Source: Bacillus sp. SKDU12
GTDB lineage: Bacteria; Bacillota; Bacilli; Bacillales; Bacillaceae
Direction: 5' to 3'
Length of the DNA stretch: 64,000 nt
Assembly (NCBI RefSeq): GCF_010093085.1
Contig: NZ_MSRC01000006.1
Span: forward strand, 124,001 to 188,000
Positions 1 to 8,384 of this stretch are shown here, piece by piece. The notes beneath the pieces were generated by a model. The model saw only the letters and a program-made list of their open reading frames with translations. It was not told the origin of the DNA and did not search any database. A program made the translations under genes and the position numbers. How positions within the stretch are numbered: position 1 is the stretch's first letter; each line of letters opens with the position of its first letter.

Positions 1-1394
1 TGCACGATTTCTTGCCGCCGCAGAGCAGCAGCATCACAGAATTGAAGTGTAAGCCTGATGCCATGTTGGGTGCAAACATTTTGAATCCACTCAGCATCCT
101 CACGATGATCCGTTTCCGAAAAGGTATAGAGCACGAGCGTTTCTCCCTCGTATCCGCTCTGCTTCAGTAATTCAGAGGGAGACACGTCTTCCCACTCAAA
201 AGAACTTGGATGCAAAAAAGATGTAACCGGGATTTTACGATGACCTCCCGCTTCACGAACGAGCCGTTCAGAGGAAATCAGCAGGCGGAGCGCTTTTCGA
301 AAGCTTCGGTCCTGAAGAGGTCCTTTCTTTTTCAAATTGAGTGACAGATACTGAACATGCCGCTCCTCAAAAACCGTTTGCCGATCAGAACATGCTAGTT
401 TTTCTTGAATGGTAAAACCGTTCATCTCTCTGGCTTGTTCAGAAAAGACAAACTCAACGCGATCCAAAAAAGGCCGTCCTTTGAAGTAGCGCTCATTGGC
501 TTTCAGCACAAGCATCTGATCGCAATGCCGATTGACGCGAAAAGGTCCTGTTCCATTGACCCCGCCGCCTTGTTCTGCTGATAGAATCGACAGCCGTTCA
601 TCACAAAGAGCATACGGCAAAAGTGCATTCGGCTTATCCAGTATGAGTTCCACACCATAAGGCCCATTTTCTAAGATTTGCGTTACTCCGTGTAATAGCC
701 ATTTATATGGATTGTCAGCCTGTGTCAAAAAGCGCTGAAACGTAAACGCCACATCACGCGCTGTCAGCGGCTGCCCATTATGAAAGGACACTCCCTTTCG
801 AAGAAAAAAACGCCATCGTTTTTTTCCGTCCTCTTCCCATCCATGGATCAAATGAGGCTTCGGCTCCTGCATATCCGAATCAAACGTGAGCAGTGTATCA
901 AATATCTGCTTCACGAAATGTCCTTCAGATCGCAAAAAAATGCGGCACGGGTCCAAGCTGCTGACAGCTTCAGGGGTGATGAACAGTCTTAGCACATCCT
1001 TTTCACCGTCTCCGCCGGTCTCCGTCACAAAACCGAATGCCTCAGAAAGCCACATACTATATTCGTTTTGAAGCCCCGGAAACGCAGACTGATACTGCTG
1101 AAGCAGATCCTTTGCCTTTTCAAGCTTCCCGGCCATTGTATATGCCTTGGCTGTTTGAAGAAGCAGATCCTCCGGCCGGCGAAGAAACGCAATTTTTGAT
1201 TTACGGCCGCGCCCCGCCCCGCTTTCCCGGCTGATCCATTTTTTATTTTCCATATTATTCAAGATGAGCTTCGCATTTCTTTCTGTACAACATAAACCGT
1301 CAGCTATTTCAGCGAGCGTCATTTCGTTCATTTGCCCATACGCTGCAGCGAGTCCTGTTTTTACAAGCGCCACATAATGCTCAATCAGCTTCAA
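1..1394 (-). CDS. yhjP: SgrR-like transcriptional regulator with solute-binding domain (partial)
   Basis: The gene runs off the left edge, so only the N-terminal 464 or so codons are present (the family member in B. subtilis 168 has about 579). It starts at a TTG at 1394 behind a good GGGAGGTG ribosome site. The first 110 residues form a winged helix like SgrR (LAEIADGLCCTERNAKLIL). Further on the protein resembles extracellular solute-binding family 5, with GGVNGTGPFRVN and RSFRKALRLLIS. Such regulators sense a small ligand through the binding-protein-like domain and act in the cytoplasm. It is divergent from the MFS gene yhjO 113 bases away, which suggests that it controls that gene. This is inference from position. 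The ligand is unknown. Confidence 0.85.
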   Translation of the reverse strand, partial: MKLIEHYVALVKTGLAAAYGQMNEMTLAEIADGLCCTERNAKLILNNMENKKWISRESGAGRGRKSKIAFLRRPEDLLLQTAKAYTMAGKLEKAKDLLQQYQSAFPGLQNEYSMWLSEAFGFVTETGGDGEKDVLRLFITPEAVSSLDPCRIFLRSEGHFVKQIFDTLLTFDSDMQEPKPHLIHGWEEDGKKRWRFFLRKGVSFHNGQPLTARDVAFTFQRFLTQADNPYKWLLHGVTQILENGPYGVELILDKPNALLPYALCDERLSILSAEQGGGVNGTGPFRVNRHCDQMLVLKANERYFKGRPFLDRVEFVFSEQAREMNGFTIQEKLACSDRQTVFEERHVQYLSLNLKKKGPLQDRSFRKALRLLISSERLVREAGGHRKIPVTSFLHPSSFEWEDVSPSELLKQSGYEGETLVLYTFSETDHREDAEWIQNVCTQHGIRLTLQFCDAAALRRQEIV

Positions 1395-1507
1395 TCCCCG
1401 CACCTCCCGACAAAAGGGGAAACTTTTTCTCTTTTTTTCTTCACTTTTTGGGCCGCCGCCCCTTCTATACACTACTACTATACCAAACAGCGAAAGGCGG
1501 CGATCAC

Positions 1508-2710
1508 ATGCTGACCAGCTTTCAATCTATAAAATCGAGATATACCGCTCCCGTTTGGCTCCGCTTTTTCGGCGAAATGCTGACAAGCCTGACAGGTGCA
1601 ATGATAGGCCCTTTTATGGTGCTGTATCTGCATGAACAATTAAACGGCAGTGTCATGATTCCAATGCTGATTATCAGCCTTCAGCCATTTGCTGATATTT
1701 TCCTGACGCTCGTTGCAGGACGGGTGACAGACCAGCTTGGGCGGCGCACGGCGATTCTGACCGCATTGCTTCTGCAATCAGCGGCCATGACTGGGTTTGT
1801 ATTTGCTGAACATGCGGCTGTCTTCGCCTTTCTCTACGTCTTGAATGGCATCGGAAGATCACTGTACATTCCAGCTTCCCGCGCCCAAATTGCAGAAAGC
1901 ACGCCGGAAAGCAGACGCTCAGAAGTGTTTGCGGTCATCAATGCAATCTATTCAGCAGGCCTGACGGCAGGGCCGCTAGCCGGGATGCTACTGTACAAGT
2001 ATAACCCCGTATGGATATTCGCTTTAGATGCCGCGGCATTGTTCATCTACTTTCTGATTGCCGCACTAAAACTGCAGGAAACAAAGCCGGGCGCAACAGC
2101 TGGCGCATCGCAGTTTTCCGCGGGCTTTACGATATACAGACCTGTACTGCTTCTGTTAGTGCTTTCTCTCCCTATCAGCATGTTATACGCACAAACAGAA
2201 ACAACCTACAGGCTGTTCAGCAAAAACATATTTTCTGATTATCTGTCCATGCTGACTATTTACTCAGCGGTAAAAGCTTTATTCAGCTTTGTCCTCCAAG
2301 TTCCTCTTGTCAAAATGACTGAGAAGCTTTCAATAAAAATGATTCTTTGCATCACATATATCTGCTATTCTCTTGCGGCTGCAGGCTTTGCATGCGCTGC
2401 CTCCCTGACAATGCTGTTAGTGACGGCAGCAGTGATGACTGTGGGCGAAAGCATCGGATTAACCCACATTCAGACCTTTATTTCGACATTGGCGCCGCCT
2501 CATCTGCTCGGCCGGTTTTATGCAGTATATGGTCTGCATTGGGATATTTCCCGCTCAATCGGCCCTCTAACAGGCGGGCTGATCCTAACATCTTTTGGAG
2601 GAGAAGTAATTTTTTACTCCCTTTCCGTCTGTTTGCTGGCAACCGGTTTTTATCTGATCTGCACAATCGAGAAGCTCGAACACAGAGTCATAAGAAAAGT
2701 GAATGGGTAA
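1508..2710 (+). CDS. yhjO: Major facilitator superfamily transporter
   Basis: This is a 400-residue, twelve-helix MFS protein, probably a drug or metabolite exporter in the cytoplasmic membrane. The loop motif typical of the family, GRVTDQLGRRTAIL, follows the second helix. I chose the ATG at 1508 because AAAGGCGG lies just upstream; an in-frame ATG 60 bases earlier would add a polar extension not expected in the family. It is divergent from the SgrR-like regulator yhjP, a common pairing of sensor and exporter. The substrate cannot be read from the sequence. Confidence 0.88.
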   Translation: MLTSFQSIKSRYTAPVWLRFFGEMLTSLTGAMIGPFMVLYLHEQLNGSVMIPMLIISLQPFADIFLTLVAGRVTDQLGRRTAILTALLLQSAAMTGFVFAEHAAVFAFLYVLNGIGRSLYIPASRAQIAESTPESRRSEVFAVINAIYSAGLTAGPLAGMLLYKYNPVWIFALDAAALFIYFLIAALKLQETKPGATAGASQFSAGFTIYRPVLLLLVLSLPISMLYAQTETTYRLFSKNIFSDYLSMLTIYSAVKALFSFVLQVPLVKMTEKLSIKMILCITYICYSLAAAGFACAASLTMLLVTAAVMTVGESIGLTHIQTFISTLAPPHLLGRFYAVYGLHWDISRSIGPLTGGLILTSFGGEVIFYSLSVCLLATGFYLICTIEKLEHRVIRKVNG

Positions 2711-2817
2711 TAGAAAATAATTTGTAATTTCTTTATCACTAAAAATATACTATAGTAATCATATATTCAGTACGTGAACAATTGGAATGTTACGTGAAAA
2801 GGAAGAAGGGTTTTACA

Positions 2818-3969
2818 TTGAAGAAAGACGAAAATCTCCTCAAAGATCTATGGTTTATCGCAATCAGTGCAGCTGGGGGGTTTATTCTTTCATTAACCGG
2901 AATATCGATTGGATGGATGATAGGAACGCTGATTGTTGCTTGCTGCCTCGCCATGATACGGCCGGCATGGCTGATGATGGCGCCGGACCAAAAAGGGATC
3001 AACCGCCGATGGCTCGCCCTCGGGCAGATGATTCTCGGCATTGAATTAGGCCAAAAGCTGAACTTATCCGTCCTTTCTGTCTTCAAAGACCATTGGTTTT
3101 CAGTAAGCGTGATGCTGTTATTATCTATCTTTCTGGCTATGCTTTCAGGATATGTTCTTTGGCGTTTCAGCAAAACGGATATGATGACAAGCTTTGTCGG
3201 CACGGCTCCCGGCGGACTGTCCGCTATGCCGAGCATCGCGCAGGAGGTCGGCGCCAATACCGCCATTGTCAGCCTTGTTCAAATGATGCGGGTACTGCTT
3301 GTGGTGCTTTCTATTCCATTTTTGGTCATTATGATCTATACGAAACAAGATCAATCGGCAAGTGCCGCAGCAAAAACGCTTTCCTCAGCAACAACAGATT
3401 TTAGGCTTGCTCCCGTTTTATGGACCGCTGTTCTGATTCTCGCTGCGTGGGGTGCTTGTAAAGCTGCGAAATATTTAAAATTTCCTGCGCCATGGCTGCT
3501 CGGCAGCATGCTCGGTGCAGCAATTGTACATGTTGGCGGAACTGCGGTGACAGGGCACGACATGACAGCTTGGTGGCCGTCACAAGCTAACCATGTGTCA
3601 CAAGTATTTCTCGGGGCAACGATCGGCTCTAAAATGTACAAAAGTATGTTTTCCGGCGTCACCCGCATTATCATTGTCGGATTTGTCTCGTCCGTCGGTT
3701 TAATTGCAGCTATGTTTGCAAGCGCCGTGATCGTTTCCAAGCTGACAGGAATCTCGCTCATCACTTCTGTTCTGGCCTTTGCACCCGGCGGAATTGCGGA
3801 AATGGCAACGACATCTGTTACCTTGCATGCCGATTCCACCTTTGTCGTTGCGGTTCAGGTCATTCGCGTTATTCTTGTCATTGCCCTGCTGCCGCCGTTT
3901 TATCGTCTGCTTCACCACCTTCACGGTGAAAAAAAAGGCAAAGAGAACTCAATCAGCAGCAACGCATAA
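2818..3969 (+). CDS. yhjN: AbrB-family integral membrane protein
   Basis: This 383-residue protein is almost wholly hydrophobic and belongs to the membrane AbrB family (named after AbrB of Pseudomonas and unrelated to the Bacillus regulator AbrB). An internal duplication is visible: the first half has GTAPGGLSAMPSIAQE and the second FAPGGIAEMATTSVT, each followed by a hydrophobic segment containing VxVVQxxRV-like residues. The start is the TTG at 2818, seven bases after GGAAGAAGGG; an in-frame TTG at 2782 has no ribosome site. Function is unknown, and transport is a reasonable inference. The ntd and glcP genes found next to it in strain 168 are missing here. Confidence 0.85.
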   Translation: MKKDENLLKDLWFIAISAAGGFILSLTGISIGWMIGTLIVACCLAMIRPAWLMMAPDQKGINRRWLALGQMILGIELGQKLNLSVLSVFKDHWFSVSVMLLLSIFLAMLSGYVLWRFSKTDMMTSFVGTAPGGLSAMPSIAQEVGANTAIVSLVQMMRVLLVVLSIPFLVIMIYTKQDQSASAAAKTLSSATTDFRLAPVLWTAVLILAAWGACKAAKYLKFPAPWLLGSMLGAAIVHVGGTAVTGHDMTAWWPSQANHVSQVFLGATIGSKMYKSMFSGVTRIIIVGFVSSVGLIAAMFASAVIVSKLTGISLITSVLAFAPGGIAEMATTSVTLHADSTFVVAVQVIRVILVIALLPPFYRLLHHLHGEKKGKENSISSNA

Positions 3970-4025
3970 TGGGAAACAAAATCCTTCCATGATACACTTA
4001 TAGCAGATGGGAAGGAGTGACTCTT

Positions 4026-4196
4026 TTGCTGCGCGACAATCCTGAGAAGATCATGCACTTATATTATGGAATATGCTTAGGAATCTGGCTGATTTATAAT
4101 CTCGTGACATCCGGCTCTCCCGGACTGCCACTTACAATTTTAGTCGGCGGGAATTTGATTTACCTTATCATCCTGAAAAAGAAAGAAAAAAAGTAA
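4026..4196 (+). CDS. Small two-helix membrane protein, unknown function
   Basis: A 56-codon reading frame starts at TTG 4026, eight bases after the strong ribosome site GAAGGAGTG, and ends right at a rho-independent terminator. The predicted peptide has a short polar start (MLRDNPEKIMHLYYG), two hydrophobic segments of about 16 residues separated by TSGSPG, and a lysine-rich tail (KKKEKK). The layout of ribosome site, membrane segments and terminator supports a real gene. I do not recognise a family. It sits between yhjN and sipV, where strain 168 has a block of other genes. Confidence 0.6.
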   Translation: MLRDNPEKIMHLYYGICLGIWLIYNLVTSGSPGLPLTILVGGNLIYLIILKKKEKK

Positions 4197-4226
4197 AAAA
4201 CACGCATCCCATTGCGTGTTTTTTTA
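4195..4226 (+). terminator. Terminator of the small membrane protein gene
   Basis: Stem ACACGCA (4200-4206) pairs with TGCGTGT (4213-4219), followed by a T run. Confidence 0.8.
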
Positions 4227-4308
4227 TGTAAAAATCCCGTGAAGACTCTCTTCCATTTCGTCACAAGATCGCGAAATAGCCTTGCCGCGAAATTTTTCTA
4301 ATCAACCA

Positions 4309-4343
4309 AAAAAAAGACGCCTCATCCATTAGCGTCTTTTTCA
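4309..4343 (-). terminator. sipV terminator
   Basis: Arms AAAAAGACGC (4311-4320) and GCGTCTTTTT (4332-4341) form a hairpin directly after the sipV stop, with a T run on the minus strand. Confidence 0.85.
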
Positions 4344-4847
4344 TTCAGCATCAGAAATTACACCGACAATCTTTTTTTCTCTTATCGGACCAAAGTGCCG
4401 GCTGTCTAGGCTGTATATGCGATTATCTCCCACGACAAAATATTGCCCTTTCGGCACCTTGTTTGTTCCTGTCACATCTTTCAAGGCAAAATCACCCGTT
4501 ACATGGCTCCCGGCAGAAACAGATTTCAAATGCTTCAAGAATGGTTCAGCAACCTGCTTTCCATTCACATACAGTTGATCATCTTTATATTTGATCGTTT
4601 CACCAGGCAAGCCGATTACCCGTTTAATCAGCACTTTTTGATCAGGACCTTTGAAAAGGACAATATCAAAACGATGGATGGTTTTAAATCGATGTGAAAA
4701 TTTATTGACCAACAGCTCGTTTCCTTCCTGAAAGGTCGGATTCATACTGATGCCTTCCACCTTGTAATCAATGAAGACGGCATTTTTCACTTGAATGGCG
4801 AGAACGACGGACACTATACCGGCAAGAAACCAAAACCGTTTTTTCAT
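4341..4847 (-). CDS. sipV: Type I signal peptidase SipV
   Basis: SipV is one of the minor type I signal peptidases that cut signal peptides from exported proteins at the outer face of the membrane. The 168-residue protein has one N-terminal membrane anchor (about residues 6-24), the catalytic serine in GISMNPTF (Ser34), the catalytic lysine in IKRVIGLPGE (Lys75) and the conserved VGDNRIYSLDSRHFG box. The start at 4847 is preceded by GGGAGG; an upstream in-frame ATG is less well placed. It begins one base after the stop of yhjE, so the two are co-transcribed and probably translationally coupled. Confidence 0.95.
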   Translation of the reverse strand: MKKRFWFLAGIVSVVLAIQVKNAVFIDYKVEGISMNPTFQEGNELLVNKFSHRFKTIHRFDIVLFKGPDQKVLIKRVIGLPGETIKYKDDQLYVNGKQVAEPFLKHLKSVSAGSHVTGDFALKDVTGTNKVPKGQYFVVGDNRIYSLDSRHFGPIREKKIVGVISDAE

Positions 4848-4848
4848 G

Positions 4849-5472
4849 TTACTGCCTCCCTCCATCATGCTCACGCTGACTGGCTCTCATATGCAGATGC
4901 CGTTCGGCCTTTTTACCGACATACCATAAGACAGCGATCACCAATATGGCAATAACTGTTCGAATCGGCTGTGTAATCAGCGCGTGAAGATCATATCCGA
5001 TAAAGCTGATCATAAAAATCATGACAAGCTTTCCCGAGGCTGTCGCCAAAATAAAAGACCGCGTTCCGATCCTTGACAAACCGGCAACAACATTCACCGC
5101 AGCGGACGGTGTAAACGGAAAACAAAGCAGAAGAAACACAGGACCAAAGCCATGTCTCTCTACCCATAACATCAGCTTTCTAACCGAAGGGTGACTGCGG
5201 ATAAAACCAAGTAATTTTCGCTGTCCGTATTGACGGACAATCAAAAACACGAGGATAGATCCAGCAGTTGATCCTGCCCAAGATAGGAGGAATCCTTCCC
5301 ACAGGCCAAACGAGTTCGTATTTGCCACCACAAACACGATCAGCGGCAAAAACGGGAGAAATGCTTCAATTAAAGGCAGCAGCATAGCAATAAACGGACC
5401 GAAAGACCTATAGCTCTGAAATAATTCAGTTACATGTTCTTGTGTGAAATAGGATAAAAAATGCTCCAACAT
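4849..5472 (-). CDS. yhjE: DedA/VTT-family membrane protein
   Basis: A 207-residue membrane protein of the DedA (SNARE-associated, VTT) family, members of which are linked to lipid flipping and membrane homeostasis. Visible features are the amphipathic start with LIEAFLPFLPLIVFVV, the family glycine-rich segment GFLLSWAGSTAGSILVF and the later FTPSAAVNVVAGLSRI. Translation starts at ATG 5472 after GAGGAG. It forms an operon with sipV, separated by one base, so a membrane-lipid protein and a signal peptidase share a message. The link may be envelope maintenance, but this is inference. Confidence 0.85.
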   Translation of the reverse strand: MLEHFLSYFTQEHVTELFQSYRSFGPFIAMLLPLIEAFLPFLPLIVFVVANTNSFGLWEGFLLSWAGSTAGSILVFLIVRQYGQRKLLGFIRSHPSVRKLMLWVERHGFGPVFLLLCFPFTPSAAVNVVAGLSRIGTRSFILATASGKLVMIFMISFIGYDLHALITQPIRTVIAILVIAVLWYVGKKAERHLHMRASQREHDGGRQ

Positions 5473-5623
5473 TTATACTCCTCACCGAGTTTGTCTATCC
5501 TTATTCTACACATTATCAGCAGAAAACTAAAAAGTTTTGGTGAAATTTTCTGTCTTGAAACATATCATGAGCCGATATAGAATATATTAGAACAAATGTT
5601 CCCTTAAGAAAGAAGGAGTCAGC

Positions 5624-5986
5624 ATGCCGAATTTGCAGGAGGACCTATACGATTTAATTGAACAGGCTCTCTTTTTGCCCATGACCATTACGATTTTAAA
5701 TCGTGATCTCGCAGGGCTTGAACAAAGCACATTAAAATTGAAACATCCTTATAAACAGCTTATCAGCGAATCGCTAAAATTAGCACAAAAGGATTTGATG
5801 GAAGTCAGAAAAGAACTGAGAAAAAGAAACATTTCGATCCACGAGGCGGAGCGTGATGAAGCCTTTACGCTTTATGTATTTGTGATCAATGGTTATGAAG
5901 AAAAGCATCGCTATTTTAATCCGCGTATACGGGAGCAGGTCAACGAATTATTAACGCTCTATTTATTTGCGCCAGACAAACCATGA
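5624..5986 (+). CDS. yhjD: Conserved protein YhjD, unknown function
   Basis: A 120-residue, soluble, mostly helical protein rich in charged residues (for example QKDLMEVRKELRKRNISIHE). No catalytic motif or membrane segment is visible. ATG 5624 follows AGAAGGAG with good spacing. It is a single gene divergent from yhjE. It matches B. subtilis YhjD along its length, but no function can be read from the sequence. Confidence 0.8.
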   Translation: MPNLQEDLYDLIEQALFLPMTITILNRDLAGLEQSTLKLKHPYKQLISESLKLAQKDLMEVRKELRKRNISIHEAERDEAFTLYVFVINGYEEKHRYFNPRIREQVNELLTLYLFAPDKP

Positions 5987-6196
5987 GTCTTTTGGATCAT
6001 TCTGCACTCTCCCATACTGCCCGCACCCTCTTCGGGCAATTCCAGAAATAAATTTCAGACAATTCACACTATACAAACAAAATAAATTTATTTATAATTC
6101 TTACCACAGTCTTTCACCTCAAAATATGACATGTGCCGCCGCGGCATGCTTTTTCAATGCGCTGCATACCCCACCCTAAATTAAAAGGAGGATTCT

Positions 6197-6397
6197 ATGA
6201 AACTGATTCACGTTCTCGCCGCTTTGCCCTTTATCGGACTCTTACTCGGCATCCCTTTTGCAAATCAAGTAACCCCCTATGTGTTTGGTATGCCATTTAT
6301 TCTTGCCTATATCGTGATATGGGCTCTTTTGACCTCTGTATTGATGGCGGTTGTGTATGTCCTCGATACTGAAAACAAAAAGGAGGAAGCAGAATGA
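6197..6397 (+). CDS. yhjC: Small membrane subunit, DUF3311-like
   Basis: A 66-residue protein with two hydrophobic helices (residues about 5-22 and 31-55) and a short charged tail ending KKEEAE. Small proteins of this type usually lie directly before sodium/solute symporter genes, as here: its stop overlaps the start of yhjB in an ATGA junction, so they are translationally coupled. A partner role for the symporter is likely. AAAGGAGG precedes the start. Confidence 0.82.
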   Translation: MKLIHVLAALPFIGLLLGIPFANQVTPYVFGMPFILAYIVIWALLTSVLMAVVYVLDTENKKEEAE

Positions 6398-7863
6398 ACA
6401 CAGCTCTCATCATCATTTTTGGCGTTCTGCTTATGAGCATTTTTCTCGGCATTCGCGCCCAAAAAGGAAAAGACATGGACCTTGAGCAATGGACGGTTGG
6501 CGGCCGCGGCTTCGGAACCGTGTTCGTCTTCCTATTGATGGCTGGCGAAATTTATACCACTTTTACATTTCTCGGCGGAAGCGGCTGGGCCTACGGGAAA
6601 GGTGGACCGGCCTTTTACATCATCGCCTACGGCTGTCTGGCCTATATTATTTCTTATTGGCTTCTTCCAGCAGTGTGGACATACGCAAAACAGCATAAGC
6701 TGATGTCACAGTCTGATTTTTTCACAAAAAAATATAACAGTCCGCTGCTTGGTGTTTTCGTTTCGCTAGTCGGCATCGCCGCACTCATTCCATATCTTGT
6801 GCTGCAGCTGAAAGGTCTCGGGTTGATTGTATCGGAAACATCGTACGGCAAAATTCCCCCGACTGCCGCGATCTGGATCGGCGCTATTTCCATCACCGTT
6901 TATGTTATGACCTCCGGCATTCGCGGATCTGCCTGGATATCGGTGGTGAAAGATATTATGATTTTGGTTGTTGTTCTGTTTTTAGGTGTGTATTTGCCAA
7001 TCCATTACTACGGCGGATTTCAAAATATGTTTCAGCAGATCGAAGCGGCAAAGCCGGGCTTTCTTACGCTTCCCGAAACAGGGCAAAGCACGGCATGGTT
7101 CAGTTCAACAGTGCTCTTGACAGCACTTGGGTTTTACATGTGGCCTCATACATTTGCGGCTTCGTATTCAGCCGAAAACCCAAAAGTCTTTCGCAAAAAC
7201 GCTATTATTATGCCTCTATACCAACTAGTCCTGCTCTTCGTCCTATTCGTCGGCTTTGCGGCCATCCTGCAAGTTCCTGGCTTAAACGGCGCAGACGGTG
7301 ATCTTTCGCTTTTGAGACTATCTCTGCAAACGTTTGACCCTTGGTTTGTCGGGATTATCGGCGCGGCTGGACTGCTGACGGCGCTTGTGCCTGGGTCTAT
7401 GATTTTGATGTCCGCCTCCACGCTGTTTGCAAAAAATGTGTACAAAGTGTTCGTGCCGCACACGACAGAACGACAAATATCGATGCTTGCTAAATGTTTA
7501 GTGCCAGTGATCGCCCTGATTTCGGTGTACTTTACCTTCAAAGGCGGGAATACCATCGTTACACTGCTATTGATGGGCTACAGCCTTGTCACACAACTAT
7601 TTCCGGCCCTTTTGTTCAGCCTGTTTAAGCATAATATGGTGACGAAGCAAGGAGCCTTCTGCGGCATCATTGCAGGTGTCGGAGCAGTTTCTTATATTAC
7701 ATTAACGGAAACGACGATCGGCACCTTATTTCCGGCGTTGCCGCAAGCCGCAAAAGATGTAAATATCGGCATAGTCGCCCTGCTTTTGAATATTGCGGTC
7801 ATGACAGCAGTAAGCTTTTTGACAAGAAAAGCGAAAAGCGCTGCGGCTGATCAAGCGGCGTAA
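6394..7863 (+). CDS. yhjB: Sodium:solute symporter family transporter
   Basis: A 489-residue membrane protein of the sodium:solute symporter family (the PutP/PanF group), expected to import a small metabolite with sodium. About thirteen hydrophobic helices are present, with the family start DLEQWTVGGRGFGTVFVFLL and the conserved SGWAYGKGGPAFY segment. The substrate is unknown. It is co-transcribed with the small membrane protein yhjC and is followed by a strong terminator shared with the convergent yhjA. Confidence 0.88.
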   Translation: MNTALIIIFGVLLMSIFLGIRAQKGKDMDLEQWTVGGRGFGTVFVFLLMAGEIYTTFTFLGGSGWAYGKGGPAFYIIAYGCLAYIISYWLLPAVWTYAKQHKLMSQSDFFTKKYNSPLLGVFVSLVGIAALIPYLVLQLKGLGLIVSETSYGKIPPTAAIWIGAISITVYVMTSGIRGSAWISVVKDIMILVVVLFLGVYLPIHYYGGFQNMFQQIEAAKPGFLTLPETGQSTAWFSSTVLLTALGFYMWPHTFAASYSAENPKVFRKNAIIMPLYQLVLLFVLFVGFAAILQVPGLNGADGDLSLLRLSLQTFDPWFVGIIGAAGLLTALVPGSMILMSASTLFAKNVYKVFVPHTTERQISMLAKCLVPVIALISVYFTFKGGNTIVTLLLMGYSLVTQLFPALLFSLFKHNMVTKQGAFCGIIAGVGAVSYITLTETTIGTLFPALPQAAKDVNIGIVALLLNIAVMTAVSFLTRKAKSAAADQAA

Positions 7864-7869
7864 ATTATA

Positions 7870-7906
7870 AAAAAAGCAATCTGGCTGGCATCAGATTGCT
7901 TTTTTT
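7870..7906. terminator. Bidirectional terminator between yhjB and yhjA
   Basis: Arms AAAAGCAATCTG (7872-7883) and CAGATTGCTTTT (7892-7903) pair perfectly, with A and T runs on the two sides, so it can serve both convergent genes. Confidence 0.9.
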
Positions 7907-7908
7907 GG

Positions 7909-8178
7909 TTAACGTTCGCAGGCGATGAAATCTTTATCGCGATCGAGCTTTTTATTGGCGTCATAAAGCGCATTAGAGACATATGGCTTGTGCTTCGTTT
8001 TTCCGCCTTTGTTTTTCGCCTTCGACGTGCGTGCCACCCCGCCTTTGTATACTTTGTTTAACTCCTTGCAGTTCTTATAGACCTTCACCTTTGTTTTGGC
8101 TTCCGCCACATGGTCAGCTCCGTATGAAAAACCGAAGACAAGACCGAGTGACAGCAAAACCGCCGCCATTTTTTTCAT
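7909..8178 (-). CDS. yhjA: Secreted excalibur-domain protein
   Basis: An 89-residue exported protein. Residues 1-27 are a signal peptide (MKKMAAVLLSLGLVFGFSYG) with probable cleavage after AEA. The mature part is lysine-rich and ends in an excalibur-type calcium-binding motif, LDRDKDFIACER, with a second conserved cysteine in VYKNCKELN. Such domains are small extracellular modules that bind calcium through the DxDxD-like loop; here the loop is DRDKD. ATG 8178 follows GAAGGGAG. Its role is unknown. Confidence 0.85.
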   Translation of the reverse strand: MKKMAAVLLSLGLVFGFSYGADHVAEAKTKVKVYKNCKELNKVYKGGVARTSKAKNKGGKTKHKPYVSNALYDANKKLDRDKDFIACER

Positions 8179-8319
8179 GATGATATACTCCCTTCATATC
8201 CAATATTTCGTTTTTTTACAGATGGATTTCATCGTAATTCATATCGTCATATTAGACAAGATAAATATGGAAGGAGAGTTGTTTTTTCTTGTCATTCAGC
8301 GTTCAAACTGCCAAGACAT

Positions 8320-8345
8320 GTTTTTCTCTATATGCTCAGGGGTAC
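8320..8345 (+). promoter_or_regulatory. Candidate sigma-B promoter of yhxD
   Basis: GTTTTT (8320-8325) and GGGTAC (8340-8345) are 14 bases apart, close to the sigma-B consensus GTTTAA / GGGTAT. YhxD is known as a general-stress protein in B. subtilis. Confidence 0.65.
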
Positions 8346-8384
8346 ACATACGAATATACACCAATAAAAAAAGGAGCATTGATA

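Noticed and set aside
780-1234. Plus-strand frames of 60-70 codons at the left end
   Set aside because: They lie opposite the SgrR-like gene yhjP, whose minus-strand translation is continuous with clear domain matches.
2790-3839. Long minus-strand frames (158 and 162 codons) opposite yhjN
   Set aside because: yhjN is a clear membrane protein with a ribosome site; the opposite frames have no ribosome site or family match.
6010-6040. Hairpin TGCCCG/CGGGCA after yhjD as a terminator
   Set aside because: Short stem with a long loop and no T run; not strong enough to list.
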